Of a stretch of 61,734 nt of DNA, positions 22,057 through 29,166 are shown in pieces. The notes beneath the pieces are model-generated. The model saw only the letters and a program-made list of their open reading frames with translations, searched no databases and had not been told where the DNA came from. The stretch is from a virus. The stretch spans positions 1 through 61,734 of IMG/VR virus record IMGVR_UViG_3300022074_000037; one strand, written 5' to 3'. Each line of letters begins with the position of its first letter. The stretch's first letter is position 1. A program made the translations under genes and the position numbers.

Positions 22057-22485
22057 ATGAATTACGTTGTTGTAGAGGGTGGGAACAAAGTCCAGAGAGA
22101 CATTGCCGAGAAGGTAGTGAATTTCATGATTGGTCAGTTGTTACCACGACATCGTACACTGGATATTACAGTTCAGTTAAACAAGATGAATGATGACGCA
22201 ATCGGTTACTGTCAGATGGAAGATACCAATCGTGAGTTCATCATCGAAGTTGACAAGACCATTGGTATCAAAGAGTTGGTGACCACAATTTGTCATGAGA
22301 TGATTCATGTCAAACAGTATGTCCGAAATGAAATGAACGATGATTTGGTCGAGAATGGCCAGGCCGTTTGGAGAGGTCGTAAGGTCAACCCAAACACAAA
22401 GTATTACGACTTACCTTGGGAGAAGGAAGCGTATCGTCTACAAGACAAATTTGCAAACCTAGTATGGAAAGAGGAGATTATATAA
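22057..22485 (+). CDS. Putative zinc metallopeptidase (HExxH)
   Basis: 142 residues from ATG 22057, preceded by GAGAAAGAGAG. The helix TICHEMIHVKQYVRNEM carries the HExxH zinc motif, with a downstream Glu (PWEKEAYRLQDK) that could be the third ligand. Size and layout resemble small SprT/ImmA-like zincins. Target unknown; it heads an early operon whose promoter has the spacer palindrome, as does the second zincin at 42465. Confidence 0.75.
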   Translation: MNYVVVEGGNKVQRDIAEKVVNFMIGQLLPRHRTLDITVQLNKMNDDAIGYCQMEDTNREFIIEVDKTIGIKELVTTICHEMIHVKQYVRNEMNDDLVENGQAVWRGRKVNPNTKYYDLPWEKEAYRLQDKFANLVWKEEII

Positions 22486-22793
22486 TGACACAGGTAGCAG
22501 TTATTCACACGGCGTTTGAGGACACACCATCCACAGTCGCTTTCGTAGATGTACCAGAGTTTCCAACATTGATTGAGACTCTTGAGTACGCACATCGGTG
22601 GACACAGAACATCATGGACAGTTGGTCACTGAAGATGCCAGAGGATGGTAACGATGCAGTAACCGTTGTTGGTGATATCTCTAGTGGTATGGGATTGCGG
22701 TCTACTTCAGTTGGTGACCAAGTTCTGGTCGGTACTGAAAAGTATGTGGTCGCACCTATGGGATTTACAACACTTGATGGAGAACCAGTATGA
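22485..22793 (+). CDS. Small hypothetical protein
   Basis: 102 residues from ATG 22485 with GAGGAG upstream; overlaps the zincin stop (TAATG). Mixed fold (VAVIHTAFEDTPSTVAFVDV ... VVGDISSGMGLRSTSVGDQV). No family is recognised. Confidence 0.75.
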   Translation: MTQVAVIHTAFEDTPSTVAFVDVPEFPTLIETLEYAHRWTQNIMDSWSLKMPEDGNDAVTVVGDISSGMGLRSTSVGDQVLVGTEKYVVAPMGFTTLDGEPV

Positions 22794-23035
22794 TGAAATT
22801 CAAAAACACTTCTGCGCCGTTGACGATTAATCTTGACGGCCCAGATGGAAATGCATTTGTACTCTTGGGTACTGCACGAAGTCTTGCTCGACAACTCGAC
22901 ATGGATGAAGACGCAATCACCAAGGAAATGCAATCTGGTGACTATATGAATCTGGTCAAGACAATGGACAAGTATTTCCCCTTTGTTGTTTTTGAAACAA
23001 ACAATGATGAATATATGGAGGCGTTTCATGCTTAA
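22790..23035 (+). CDS. Small hypothetical protein
   Basis: 81 residues (INLDGPDGNAFVLLGTARSL ... LDMDEDAITKEMQSGDYMN). The pattern of a short beta hairpin followed by helices resembles small phage proteins in early operons. ATGATGA overlap with the previous gene and overlap with the next. Confidence 0.75.
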   Translation: MMKFKNTSAPLTINLDGPDGNAFVLLGTARSLARQLDMDEDAITKEMQSGDYMNLVKTMDKYFPFVVFETNNDEYMEAFHA

Positions 23036-23561
23036 AGAATTAATTCTAAGTTCAATGTTGTCATTGACACCAACTGCAAATGCAGATACGGTGCCGACAA
23101 AACAACAATTTATCACAGACGAGGCGTTCTGTCTTGCACAGAATGTTTACTTTGAGGCTCGTAATCAACCACTCGCTGGTCAGATGGCGGTTATATCTGT
23201 TACAGTAAATCGTGTTAATGATAGTCGTTATCCAAATACTATTTGTCAAGTGGTTTACCAAGGCCCACATCGTCCAAGTTGGAAAGACAACACAGTTATG
23301 ATTCCTGTAAGGAATCGTTGTCAGTTCAGTTGGTATTGTGATGGTAAGTCAGACCGTGTTCATGACATGGAAACTTTTGAACAGATTTTTACCTTGACAA
23401 TTGGTGTTGTAGATGGTAGCTATAAGATTGCAGATATTACAGAAGGTGCAACCCACTACCATGCAGATTACGTTGAACCAGCATGGGCGAAGACAAAGAC
23501 AAAGACGATAGAGATTGAAGACCATATCTTTTATCGTTGGGAGATGGAAGAAACAGAATGA
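23028..23561 (+). CDS. SleB-like cell-wall hydrolase with signal peptide
   Basis: 177 residues from ATG 23028 (GGAGG upstream). N-terminal signal (LKELILSSMLSLTPTANA) followed by the Hydrolase_2/SleB domain (PF07486): CLAQNVYFEARNQPLAGQMA with the likely catalytic Glu, VVYQGPHR, CQFSWYCDG and THYHADYVEPAWA. Such lytic transglycosylase or amidase-like enzymes cut peptidoglycan. The exported form suggests action from the periplasm, in addition to the signal-less GH108 enzyme at 25528. Confidence 0.85.
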   Translation: MLKELILSSMLSLTPTANADTVPTKQQFITDEAFCLAQNVYFEARNQPLAGQMAVISVTVNRVNDSRYPNTICQVVYQGPHRPSWKDNTVMIPVRNRCQFSWYCDGKSDRVHDMETFEQIFTLTIGVVDGSYKIADITEGATHYHADYVEPAWAKTKTKTIEIEDHIFYRWEMEETE

Positions 23562-24112
23562 ACATTTTTTACTTGAATCATGACCCAAAGATTTGTGCCC
23601 AGATGCACAATGACAGTCATTGCAGTAAGATGATTATTGAGTACGCTCAGTTGATGTCTACTGCACACCGTTATCTTGACGGTGAACAATATTATGGCAA
23701 GACTGCGAATGGTCGCAAGATTGCACGATGGAAACTGAACAGTGACCTTGAACACGTTCTGTACAAAGCGTCACACATCAAACACCCCAGTGGTATTTGG
23801 GTTCGTAAGTCAGTTTCAAATTACAAGTGGTTGTATGAGATGTGGACTGAACTAAACAATGAGTTCATGTATCGTTACAATCATGACAAACCCCATGAGA
23901 GTTATCGTAAACTACATGAGGCATTGGAAAGACCACCAACCAATATGTACGAGGTTGGTTTCTGTGAACCGTATCAGGCGATGTTTGATGATGTTAAGAA
24001 CCCAGACAGTTCAATTCGTGCATATCATGACTACTATATAAAGTATAAACAACATTTGGCGAAATGGACAAAAAGAGGAGCTCCGTATTGGTATGAACAA
24101 ACAGCAGCATGA
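23558..24112 (+). CDS. Conserved phage protein, unknown function
   Basis: 184 residues from ATG 23558 (ATGA overlap with the hydrolase stop). Distinct N-terminus MNIFYLNHDPKICAQMHNDS then HCSKMIIEYAQLMSTAHRYL; many His, Tyr and Trp residues. I recall this family in marine T4-like phages without a demonstrated role. The conserved His/Asp/Lys could support catalysis, but that is speculation. Confidence 0.75.
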   Translation: MNIFYLNHDPKICAQMHNDSHCSKMIIEYAQLMSTAHRYLDGEQYYGKTANGRKIARWKLNSDLEHVLYKASHIKHPSGIWVRKSVSNYKWLYEMWTELNNEFMYRYNHDKPHESYRKLHEALERPPTNMYEVGFCEPYQAMFDDVKNPDSSIRAYHDYYIKYKQHLAKWTKRGAPYWYEQTAA

Positions 24113-24311
24113 CCCAGAACCAGAACGCTATTATGATTGGATGTTATGGAAAATGAGACAGGAAAGAAAAGAAGAACCTGTTGTTATGACAACAGAAAAT
24201 ATGTATAAACGAGAGATTGCAGATATGCAAGCACAAGTTCATGCATTACAAATGAAAGTGAAAGAACTAACAGATGCCCTATTACAACTTCAAGAACAAC
24301 GAGACAGGTGA
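24093..24311 (+). CDS. Small coiled-coil protein
   Basis: 72 residues. Polar N-terminus (DPEPERYYDWMLWKMRQERK) and C-terminal coiled coil (IADMQAQVHALQMKVKELTD). Overlaps both neighbours out of frame, typical of compressed phage operons. Confidence 0.65.
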   Translation: MNKQQHDPEPERYYDWMLWKMRQERKEEPVVMTTENMYKREIADMQAQVHALQMKVKELTDALLQLQEQRDR

Positions 24312-24567
24312 AGAGTGGGAAGAATTCTTTACCATTTCTGGTAGGGAAGACTTTCTGAAAGAGAACCCACACATCACACAGACACCATCAATGTTTGGTA
24401 TTGCTGGCGGTACAGGTGACAGAATTAAAAATGACGCTGGATGGAAAGAGAATCTATCACGGATTGCAGAGGCCCATCCATCATCTGAACTTGCAGACAG
24501 ATACGGTAAAAAGACAACAAAGGAAATTAAGACTAGACAAGTTTTAAAGAAACACAAAGTGATATAA
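24274..24567 (+). CDS. Conserved T4-like phage protein
   Basis: 97 residues. MPYYNFKNNETGEEWEEFF recalls the N-terminus of FmdB-like putative regulatory proteins but without their zinc Cys, followed by GREDFLKENPHITQ and a basic C-terminus (RYGKKTTKEIKTRQVLKKHK). Conserved in marine T4-like phages as far as I recall; function unknown. Confidence 0.7.
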   Translation: MPYYNFKNNETGEEWEEFFTISGREDFLKENPHITQTPSMFGIAGGTGDRIKNDAGWKENLSRIAEAHPSSELADRYGKKTTKEIKTRQVLKKHKVI

Positions 24568-24570
24568 ATA
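24563..24570 (+). promoter_or_regulatory. Late-type promoter TATAAATA upstream of phoH
   Basis: Exact TATAAATA overlapping the stop of the preceding gene, 126 bases before the PhoH ATG. Confidence 0.6.
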
Positions 24571-24645
24571 AAACTGTACTGGTGAGAAAACTACAGTACC
24601 CTCGCAAAGAGACTGTAAACTGTGTAGTCAATCCACCAATGTACA

Positions 24646-24670
24646 GGGGCGATAGTAAACCTATCGCTCC
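24646..24670 (+). promoter_or_regulatory. Hairpin in the phoH leader
   Basis: Ten-bp stem GGGGCGATAG/CTATCGCTCC (one G-T pair) with loop TAAAC. No clean T-run follows, so it is more likely a leader structure than a terminator. It supports translation starting at 24696 rather than at GTG 24582. Confidence 0.5.
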
Positions 24671-24695
24671 ACCTTTAATTATAGTGAGTAAAAAT

Positions 24696-25397
24696 ATGGC
24701 GAAGAAAAAAGATGTGACAGGTGATAGTCTGGTAAAGGTAAAACCGATTACCGACAATCAAAAACTTGTATTTGAAGAATACGCAAAAGGACAGAATTTA
24801 TTCTTACATGGTGCGGCCGGTACAGGTAAAACATTTGTATCACTTTACCTTGCACTAGAACAGGTTCTTAACCCATCAACCCCATACGAATGTGTATATC
24901 TTGTAAGGAGTGCAGTTCCAACTAGAGAAATTGGATTCCTGCCAGGCGATGAAGAAGATAAGACTGCACTGTTCCAAGTACCGTACCAGAACATGGTACA
25001 GTTTATGTTTGAACAGGCATCCGATAGTGCGTTCAGTATGTTATATGACAGACTGAAAGTGCAGGGCAGTGTTATGTTCCTCACCACTTCTTTCCTAAGA
25101 GGTATCACGTTAGATAATGCAATCATCATAGTTGATGAATGTCAGAATCTAAACTTCCATGAATTGGATACTATCATGACTCGTGTAGGACAGGACAGTA
25201 AAATCATCTTCTCTGGTGATTACTTCCAGACTGACTTGCAGAAGAATGGTGAGAAAGAAGGGTTGGGTGCATTTATGGGCATCATCGAAGCGATGGAAGA
25301 ATTCTCCACGGTTGAATTTACAATCGGTGACATCGTGCGTTCTGGATTAGTTCGCAGTTACCTCATTAATAAAATCAAACAAGGAGTTGAAATCTAG
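24696..25397 (+). CDS. phoH: PhoH-like P-loop ATPase
   Basis: About 233 residues from ATG 24696; an in-frame GTG at 24582 would add 38 residues through a hairpin. Walker A GAAGTGKT, Walker B IIIVDE followed by CQN, and SGDYFQTDL are the PhoH/superfamily 1 helicase-like core. PhoH is one of the most common auxiliary genes in marine phages; its role (RNA metabolism or phosphate-stress link) is unproven. Upstream late-type promoter; the following small gene is coupled by TAGTG. Confidence 0.93.
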   Translation: MAKKKDVTGDSLVKVKPITDNQKLVFEEYAKGQNLFLHGAAGTGKTFVSLYLALEQVLNPSTPYECVYLVRSAVPTREIGFLPGDEEDKTALFQVPYQNMVQFMFEQASDSAFSMLYDRLKVQGSVMFLTTSFLRGITLDNAIIIVDECQNLNFHELDTIMTRVGQDSKIIFSGDYFQTDLQKNGEKEGLGAFMGIIEAMEEFSTVEFTIGDIVRSGLVRSYLINKIKQGVEI

Positions 25398-25531
25398 TGG
25401 CAAAGATGTTTAGTAGTGCAGTCCATGAACCAACCCAAAAGGGAACTTCAATGGGCAAGAAACCAATTACGTCTACGATGAACAAGAACAAACGTAGGTC
25501 GTTTAAAAAATATAGAGGACAAGGTAAATGA
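25397..25531 (+). CDS. Small basic conserved protein downstream of phoH
   Basis: 44 residues starting at GTG overlapping the phoH stop. Very basic (GKKPITSTMNKNKRRSFKKY, then RGQGK). Proteins with this pattern occur beside phoH in other marine T4-like phages, from memory. Likely nucleic-acid binding. ATGA overlap with the endolysin gene. Confidence 0.7.
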   Translation: MAKMFSSAVHEPTQKGTSMGKKPITSTMNKNKRRSFKKYRGQGK

Positions 25532-26067
25532 GTAACTTTGATGAATGTTTGAAACTCATACTCCACCACGAAGGCGGATATGTGAATCATCCTAAAGACC
25601 CTGGCGGCGAAACCAACATGGGTGTAACCAAAAGAGTCTACGAAAAGTGGTGTATGGAAAATGACCTTCAACAGAAGGACATGAGAGATTTAGAATTTGA
25701 TGACGTTGCACCTATCTACAAAAAGAACTATTGGGATAGAGTAAAGGCAGACCAACTTCCAGAGGGGCTTGACCTTTGCGTTTTCGACTGGGCCGTTAAT
25801 TCTGGTACAGGTAGAGCGGCGAAGAAACTTCAGTCCATGATTGGAACAGTTGCAGATGGTGGCATCGGCCCGAACACTTTGCGTTGTCTTGACGAATATA
25901 TCGAAGAACACAGTGTTGAAGGTACGATTGCCAACTACACAGAAATCAGACAGGAGTTTTACGAAAGTCTGAGTACATTCGATACGTTTGGTAATGGATG
26001 GTCACGAAGAAATAAAGAAACAGAAACAGAGGCATTTAAGATGGCAGGGGTATACCTTCCTTCTTGA
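25528..26067 (+). CDS. Endolysin, glycoside hydrolase family 108 (N-acetylmuramidase)
   Basis: 179 residues without a signal peptide. EGGYVNHPKDPGGETNMGVT is the GH108 signature with the catalytic Glu; NYWDRVKADQLPEGLDLCVF and WAVNSGTGRAAKKLQ match the rest of the domain, and the C-terminal part is the peptidoglycan-binding 3-like region (GTVADGGIGPNTL ... FGNGWSRRN). It cleaves peptidoglycan at lysis and needs a holin for release. A TTGACA promoter lies over its 3' end. Confidence 0.92.
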   Translation: MSNFDECLKLILHHEGGYVNHPKDPGGETNMGVTKRVYEKWCMENDLQQKDMRDLEFDDVAPIYKKNYWDRVKADQLPEGLDLCVFDWAVNSGTGRAAKKLQSMIGTVADGGIGPNTLRCLDEYIEEHSVEGTIANYTEIRQEFYESLSTFDTFGNGWSRRNKETETEAFKMAGVYLPS

Positions 26068-26092
26068 CAAACCCATTCTGTTATGATATGAT
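26064..26092 (+). promoter_or_regulatory. Sigma70-type promoter
   Basis: TTGACA (26064-26069), N17, TATGAT (26087-26092). Drives the exonuclease gene at 26119. No spacer palindrome. Confidence 0.85.
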
Positions 26093-26118
26093 TATGTAAA
26101 TTAACTTGAGGATATATT

Positions 26119-26823
26119 ATGTTTACACACAAACCTGTAGAGATTACAGAACTAGAGACTAAAACAGTAAACCGTAAAAGGTTTTATTTGACACCAGATG
26201 GTAAGATGTATCCATCTATCACCACTGTATTGAGTAACCGCAAGGCAGAGGGTCTTCACGCATGGCGTAAGAAAGTTGGTGATGATGTTGCAAATTATAT
26301 CGCACGAACCGCCGCCGCAAGGGGTACAAAAGTACACCATATGTGCGAGGACTTCTTAAATAACAAAGAAGTAAATCGTGAACCATTTCTGGCCGCCGCA
26401 CTATTTGGTCAACTAGAAAAAGTTATCAAAGAAAAAGTAGATAACATCTATTCACAAGAATGTGGTTTATATTCTGACAGGTATATGGTTGCTGGTCGTG
26501 TAGACTGTATTGCAGAATACAATGGTGAATTATCTATCATTGATTTTAAGACATCTCGTTCAGAACGTAATGATGATTGGAACGAGAATTACTATATTCA
26601 GGCATCTGCATATGCACAGATGTTTGAAGAACGCACTGGTCATGCAATTAATCAGATTGTAATTCTGGTGGTAACAGAGGATGGAGTTGTTCAAGAGTTC
26701 ATCAAAGATAAAAAAGATTATCTAGGGATGTTAGTAGATGCGGTTGACGATTTCACCCAAGCATGGGAAAAAGAAAATGAAAAACTGGATGAAGGCCCTG
26801 ATGTTATCGGCGCTCCTGTTTAG
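26119..26823 (+). CDS. PD-(D/E)XK exonuclease (RecB/Cas4-like)
   Basis: 234 residues. Catalytic core: helix with RGTKVHHMCEDFL, then VAGRVDCIAEYNGELSIIDF-KTS, i.e. Asp in GRVD and the D-x-K pair in IIDFKTS, followed by YYIQASAYAQMFEE (the Q-x-x-x-Y helix). This matches the PD-(D/E)XK superfamily exonucleases of T4-like marine phages. Probable role in recombination or host DNA degradation. RBS is GAGG. Confidence 0.88.
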   Translation: MFTHKPVEITELETKTVNRKRFYLTPDGKMYPSITTVLSNRKAEGLHAWRKKVGDDVANYIARTAAARGTKVHHMCEDFLNNKEVNREPFLAAALFGQLEKVIKEKVDNIYSQECGLYSDRYMVAGRVDCIAEYNGELSIIDFKTSRSERNDDWNENYYIQASAYAQMFEERTGHAINQIVILVVTEDGVVQEFIKDKKDYLGMLVDAVDDFTQAWEKENEKLDEGPDVIGAPV

Positions 26824-27172
26824 TGGGAGTGCAATCGCACAAGAAAGTGATTTACAACAGGAATTAGAAGACAAAAACTTATTTTACTGGGCACAGAAAC
26901 CTGCCCAGTGTTCAAGCGCTGATGCAGTGGTTGACCTAATGAAGAGACATGGTGAGAACCCTACTGTGTGGATGGAAGGTATCACTGGATTTCCGAATGG
27001 TGCTTTTAACAAATCAAAATTTGTTATTGCAATTAACCATGAGGCGAATCCTATTACATGGTCATTGATTGAATTTGTTGATGACGGTAGACAGGCTTGC
27101 ATTCTTGGATTTGGTCAAGGTGCAATCAACCTTGGTAACATCCCCCTCAAAGAAAAGGGGATTGACCTATGA
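26777..27172 (+). CDS. Exported hypothetical protein
   Basis: 131 residues from ATG 26777, overlapping the exonuclease by 47 bases. Signal peptide (MKALMLSALLFSGSAIAQ), mature domain with two Cys (PAQCSSADAV, QACILGFGQG) and a WSLIEFVDDG strand. Periplasmic; family unknown, though similar exported proteins occur in marine T4-like phages. Confidence 0.75.
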   Translation: MKNWMKALMLSALLFSGSAIAQESDLQQELEDKNLFYWAQKPAQCSSADAVVDLMKRHGENPTVWMEGITGFPNGAFNKSKFVIAINHEANPITWSLIEFVDDGRQACILGFGQGAINLGNIPLKEKGIDL

Positions 27173-27357
27173 ATATTATCTGGCACATATTACTAACAGT
27201 GTGTTCTGGTAGTACTTGTTTGGAACAGGATGTACAGTGGTTTGAAAGTCGTGCAAATTGTGAAACCATGTTAGTAGAATATACAGAAATACCTGTTGAT
27301 GGTAGTTGGGATACAGTCGAATATATCTGTAAACCAGTAGGAAGTAGAGGAACATAA
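27169..27357 (+). CDS. Small exported Cys-containing protein
   Basis: 62 residues. Hydrophobic N-terminus (MNIIWHILLTVCSG), four to five Cys, and a C-terminal YICKPVGSRG. The C-terminal Y-x-C-K-P-V motif also occurs in the product at 33339, so they may be paralogues. ATGA overlap with the preceding gene and TAATG overlap with the nuclease. Confidence 0.65.
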   Translation: MNIIWHILLTVCSGSTCLEQDVQWFESRANCETMLVEYTEIPVDGSWDTVEYICKPVGSRGT

Positions 27358-27782
27358 TGTATCAATACAAATGTAAATTGGTGAAAGTAGTTGATGGTGA
27401 CACAATTGATGTTGACATTGACTTGGGCTTTGGAGTGTGGTTACGCAAACAACGGATTCGTATGTATGGTATCGACACACCAGAATCTAGAACCAGAGAC
27501 TTAGAAGAAAAGAAATATGGATTGGCCGCAAAGGCGTTCCTAGAGAAATGGACAAACGCTGGTCATCTTGTTCTTAGAACATTTAAGGATGGTAAAGGTA
27601 AGTATGGTCGTATCCTTGGACAGATTTGGTACGAGGACACTCACAATATTAATCAACTTCTAATCGACAATCATCATGCGGTTGCATATCATGGTCAATC
27701 AAAACAAGAGATTGCTGAGGAGCATATCAAAAACAGAGAGTTCGTTAATCTTAACGATGCTGTAAAATCCCTTGACAATTGA
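27357..27782 (+). CDS. Thermonuclease (SNase-like)
   Basis: 141 residues. KVVDGDTIDVDIDLGFGVW, then RIRMYGIDTPESRT and KYGRILGQI: the Asp (DGDT), Arg (R in RMYG) and Asp/Glu catalytic set of staphylococcal nuclease-type enzymes (PF00565) is present. No clear signal peptide, so it may act in the cytoplasm on host DNA or RNA. The tmRNA promoter overlaps its 3' end. Confidence 0.9.
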   Translation: MYQYKCKLVKVVDGDTIDVDIDLGFGVWLRKQRIRMYGIDTPESRTRDLEEKKYGLAAKAFLEKWTNAGHLVLRTFKDGKGKYGRILGQIWYEDTHNINQLLIDNHHAVAYHGQSKQEIAEEHIKNREFVNLNDAVKSLDN

Positions 27783-27802
27783 ATCAGTCTTTGGTATAAA
27801 TA
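27772..27802 (+). promoter_or_regulatory. Dual early/late promoter of the tmRNA gene
   Basis: TTGACA (27772-27777), N17, TATAAA (27795-27800): a near-consensus sigma70 promoter. The same -10 reads TATAAATA (27795-27802), the late-promoter core, so the RNA could be made throughout infection. Confidence 0.85.
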
Positions 27803-27806
27803 TAAT

Positions 27807-28092
27807 ACAGTTTGATGATACAAATCAAAGGACGGACAGGACATGGGGGCAGTACCCATCGCCTCCACCATAACTACTCTTAGATGAGATAGTGAATCAC
27901 TGCATGAGAGTAGTTATGATGGGGGCGAACTAGGTTCGACTGACGTAGATAGAGGCGAGTAGAATTGTCGGATGACTGCGTAATAGGTCAAAACTCGTAA
28001 ATGCAAACGATAACAATGCATATGTAGATTACGCTCTCGCAGCCTAATCGTACTGAGTTTCGGTGGTGTACTTGGAAACAGAAACACCACCA
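27807..28092 (+). ncRNA. ssrA: Circularly permuted (two-piece) tmRNA
   Basis: Acceptor piece first: hairpin TTTGAT/ATCAAA (27811-27829), T-arm ATGGG/CCCAT (27843-27859), 3' acceptor strand CGCCTCC (27860-27866) and ACCA (27867-27870). Intervening segment 27871-27920 carries ATAACTACTCT/AGAGTAGTTAT. Coding piece: 5' acceptor strand GGGGGCG (27921-27927), pairing all seven positions with CGCCTCC (one G-T), then a tRNA-like D region AACTAGGTTCGACTGACG, a CGAGT/ACTCG stem (27956-27960/27993-27997) and the tag frame 28003-28047, ANDNNAYVDYALAA-stop. A hairpin GGTGGTGT/ACACCACC (28062-28091) ends it. The T-loop GGCAGTA is atypical. It rescues stalled ribosomes and tags nascent proteins for proteolysis. 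Confidence 0.92.
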
Positions 28093-28110
28093 CTTAATTT
28101 TGGAGATAGT

Positions 28111-28602
28111 ATGTATAAGGTGACAGGACAGTTTAAAGAACGCAAGGTAGTAAAATACTTTGTTGACCTGTATGACGCTATTGATTTTAAGGATAATGTG
28201 GATGCACACTATCCAATGAAACTGACGATGGAAAAGGTAATTGATATGAGAGAATTTATTCATGACAGTTGGCACAGTGTAATGAATGCCGACAAGAACC
28301 CACTAAGACATATCCCAGATACTAATACTAGACATATGGTACTACAGGTACTTGCATGGATGTGGTGTATTGTATTTTCAATGTGGATTGGTAGTTTTTG
28401 GGTTATGGGTGTAAGTATGATTGCCCATGCCTTGATACTTGCGGCCATTGTAATTACAGTTGCAACCTTTGAGACTGCAAGATTACGTCCTACATTCTTT
28501 ATGCACTTTCCTACATCGACACCAAGTCGTGCAAGAGATATCTGGATTGACGGTAAGAAAATTAAACTAGACCCACAAGATAAAGGTGGTGAACATGAAT
28601 AA
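28111..28602 (+). CDS. Membrane protein, conserved in marine T4-like phages
   Basis: 163 residues from ATG 28111 (TTGGAG upstream). N-terminal soluble region (YKVTGQFKERKVVKYFVDLY), a PxRHIP segment, two membrane helices (VLAWMWCIVFSMWIGSFWVM and HALILAAIVITVATF) and a cytoplasmic end. Immediately follows the tmRNA hairpin. Function unknown. Confidence 0.75.
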   Translation: MYKVTGQFKERKVVKYFVDLYDAIDFKDNVDAHYPMKLTMEKVIDMREFIHDSWHSVMNADKNPLRHIPDTNTRHMVLQVLAWMWCIVFSMWIGSFWVMGVSMIAHALILAAIVITVATFETARLRPTFFMHFPTSTPSRARDIWIDGKKIKLDPQDKGGEHE

Positions 28603-28732
28603 GTTCAAACAATGGTGGCACGAGACTGACAGTATTGAAATGGTTCTCTTTGCAACCCTATGGAGTCTGTTTGGTTATGGTGCATATGTGGTAGCAGTTG
28701 CACTTGCACAAAAGATTACATGGATAGGGTGA
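28595..28732 (+). CDS. Small membrane protein
   Basis: 45 residues with one membrane helix (LFATLWSLFGYGAYVVAVAL). Starts inside the end of the preceding gene (ATG within GAACATGAAT). Possibly a partner of the upstream membrane protein. Confidence 0.65.
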   Translation: MNKFKQWWHETDSIEMVLFATLWSLFGYGAYVVAVALAQKITWIG

Positions 28733-28944
28733 CGCCTTAATACGTCCGTGTGGGGTCACGGTTAACTCCACAACACAGAGACACCGCATCCTAGGCAAGC
28801 ACTGTGGTACTATAGACCTCTGTGTCAACACGAAAGGAGAAGGGTGGGTTAGTCACCACCTTGCAACAGTCGGTATATATGACTGCTCTGCTGTATAAAA
28901 TCAGATAGAGGGTGACTCCCTCTATCGTCTTAAAGGAATATAAT
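28733..28944 (+). ncRNA. Structured non-coding region, candidate RNA
   Basis: 212 bases without a credible ORF between a membrane-protein gene and gp33. In order: TGTGGGGT...ACTCCACA (one G-T), ACACAGAG...CTCTGTGT enclosing ACCGCA...TGTGGT, GGTG...CACC, CAGTC...GACTG and GATAGAGGG-TGACT-CCCTCTATC, which sits just before the gp33 Shine-Dalgarno (AAAGGAA). Five adjacent stems in one short region suggest a functional RNA or structured leader. No known RNA family is recognised and no T-run follows the last stem. Confidence 0.45.
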
Positions 28945-29166
28945 ATGGAAAAATTGATGACACCAAAAAAGTTCTCACTTGCAGTGGAACAAGTTGTTCA
29001 AGAGTGTGGTTGTTCTCATATGGAAGCAGTACTAGATTACTGTGAGAAAAACAACATCGAACCAGATACCATCAAACCCCTTATTACAAAATCACTGAAG
29101 GAAAAGATTGAGTGTAATGCAAGGGATTTAAATTACCTACCAAAAGTTGCACAGTTGCCCGTATAA
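28945..29166 (+). CDS. 33: Late transcription coactivator (T4 gp33-like)
   Basis: 73 residues from ATG 28945 (AAAGGAA upstream). MTPKKFSLAVEQVVQE, SHMEAVLDYCEKNNIEPDT and KSLKEKIECNARDLNYLP follow the pattern of gp33 in marine T4-like phages. gp33 bridges host RNA polymerase and the sliding clamp for late transcription at TATAAATA promoters, which are abundant here. The gene order gp33-gp59 and nearby gp32 repeats T4. The match is by pattern, so slightly uncertain. Confidence 0.72.
   Translation: MEKLMTPKKFSLAVEQVVQECGCSHMEAVLDYCEKNNIEPDTIKPLITKSLKEKIECNARDLNYLPKVAQLPV

Noticed and set aside
22505-23116. 203-codon minus-strand ORF
   Set aside because: Antisense to four well-supported, overlapping plus-strand genes with good Shine-Dalgarno sites; no minus-strand promoter.
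28733-28944. Possible tRNA or tRNA-like element in the structured region after the tmRNA
   Set aside because: No cloverleaf with T-arm and CCA could be assembled from the stems.
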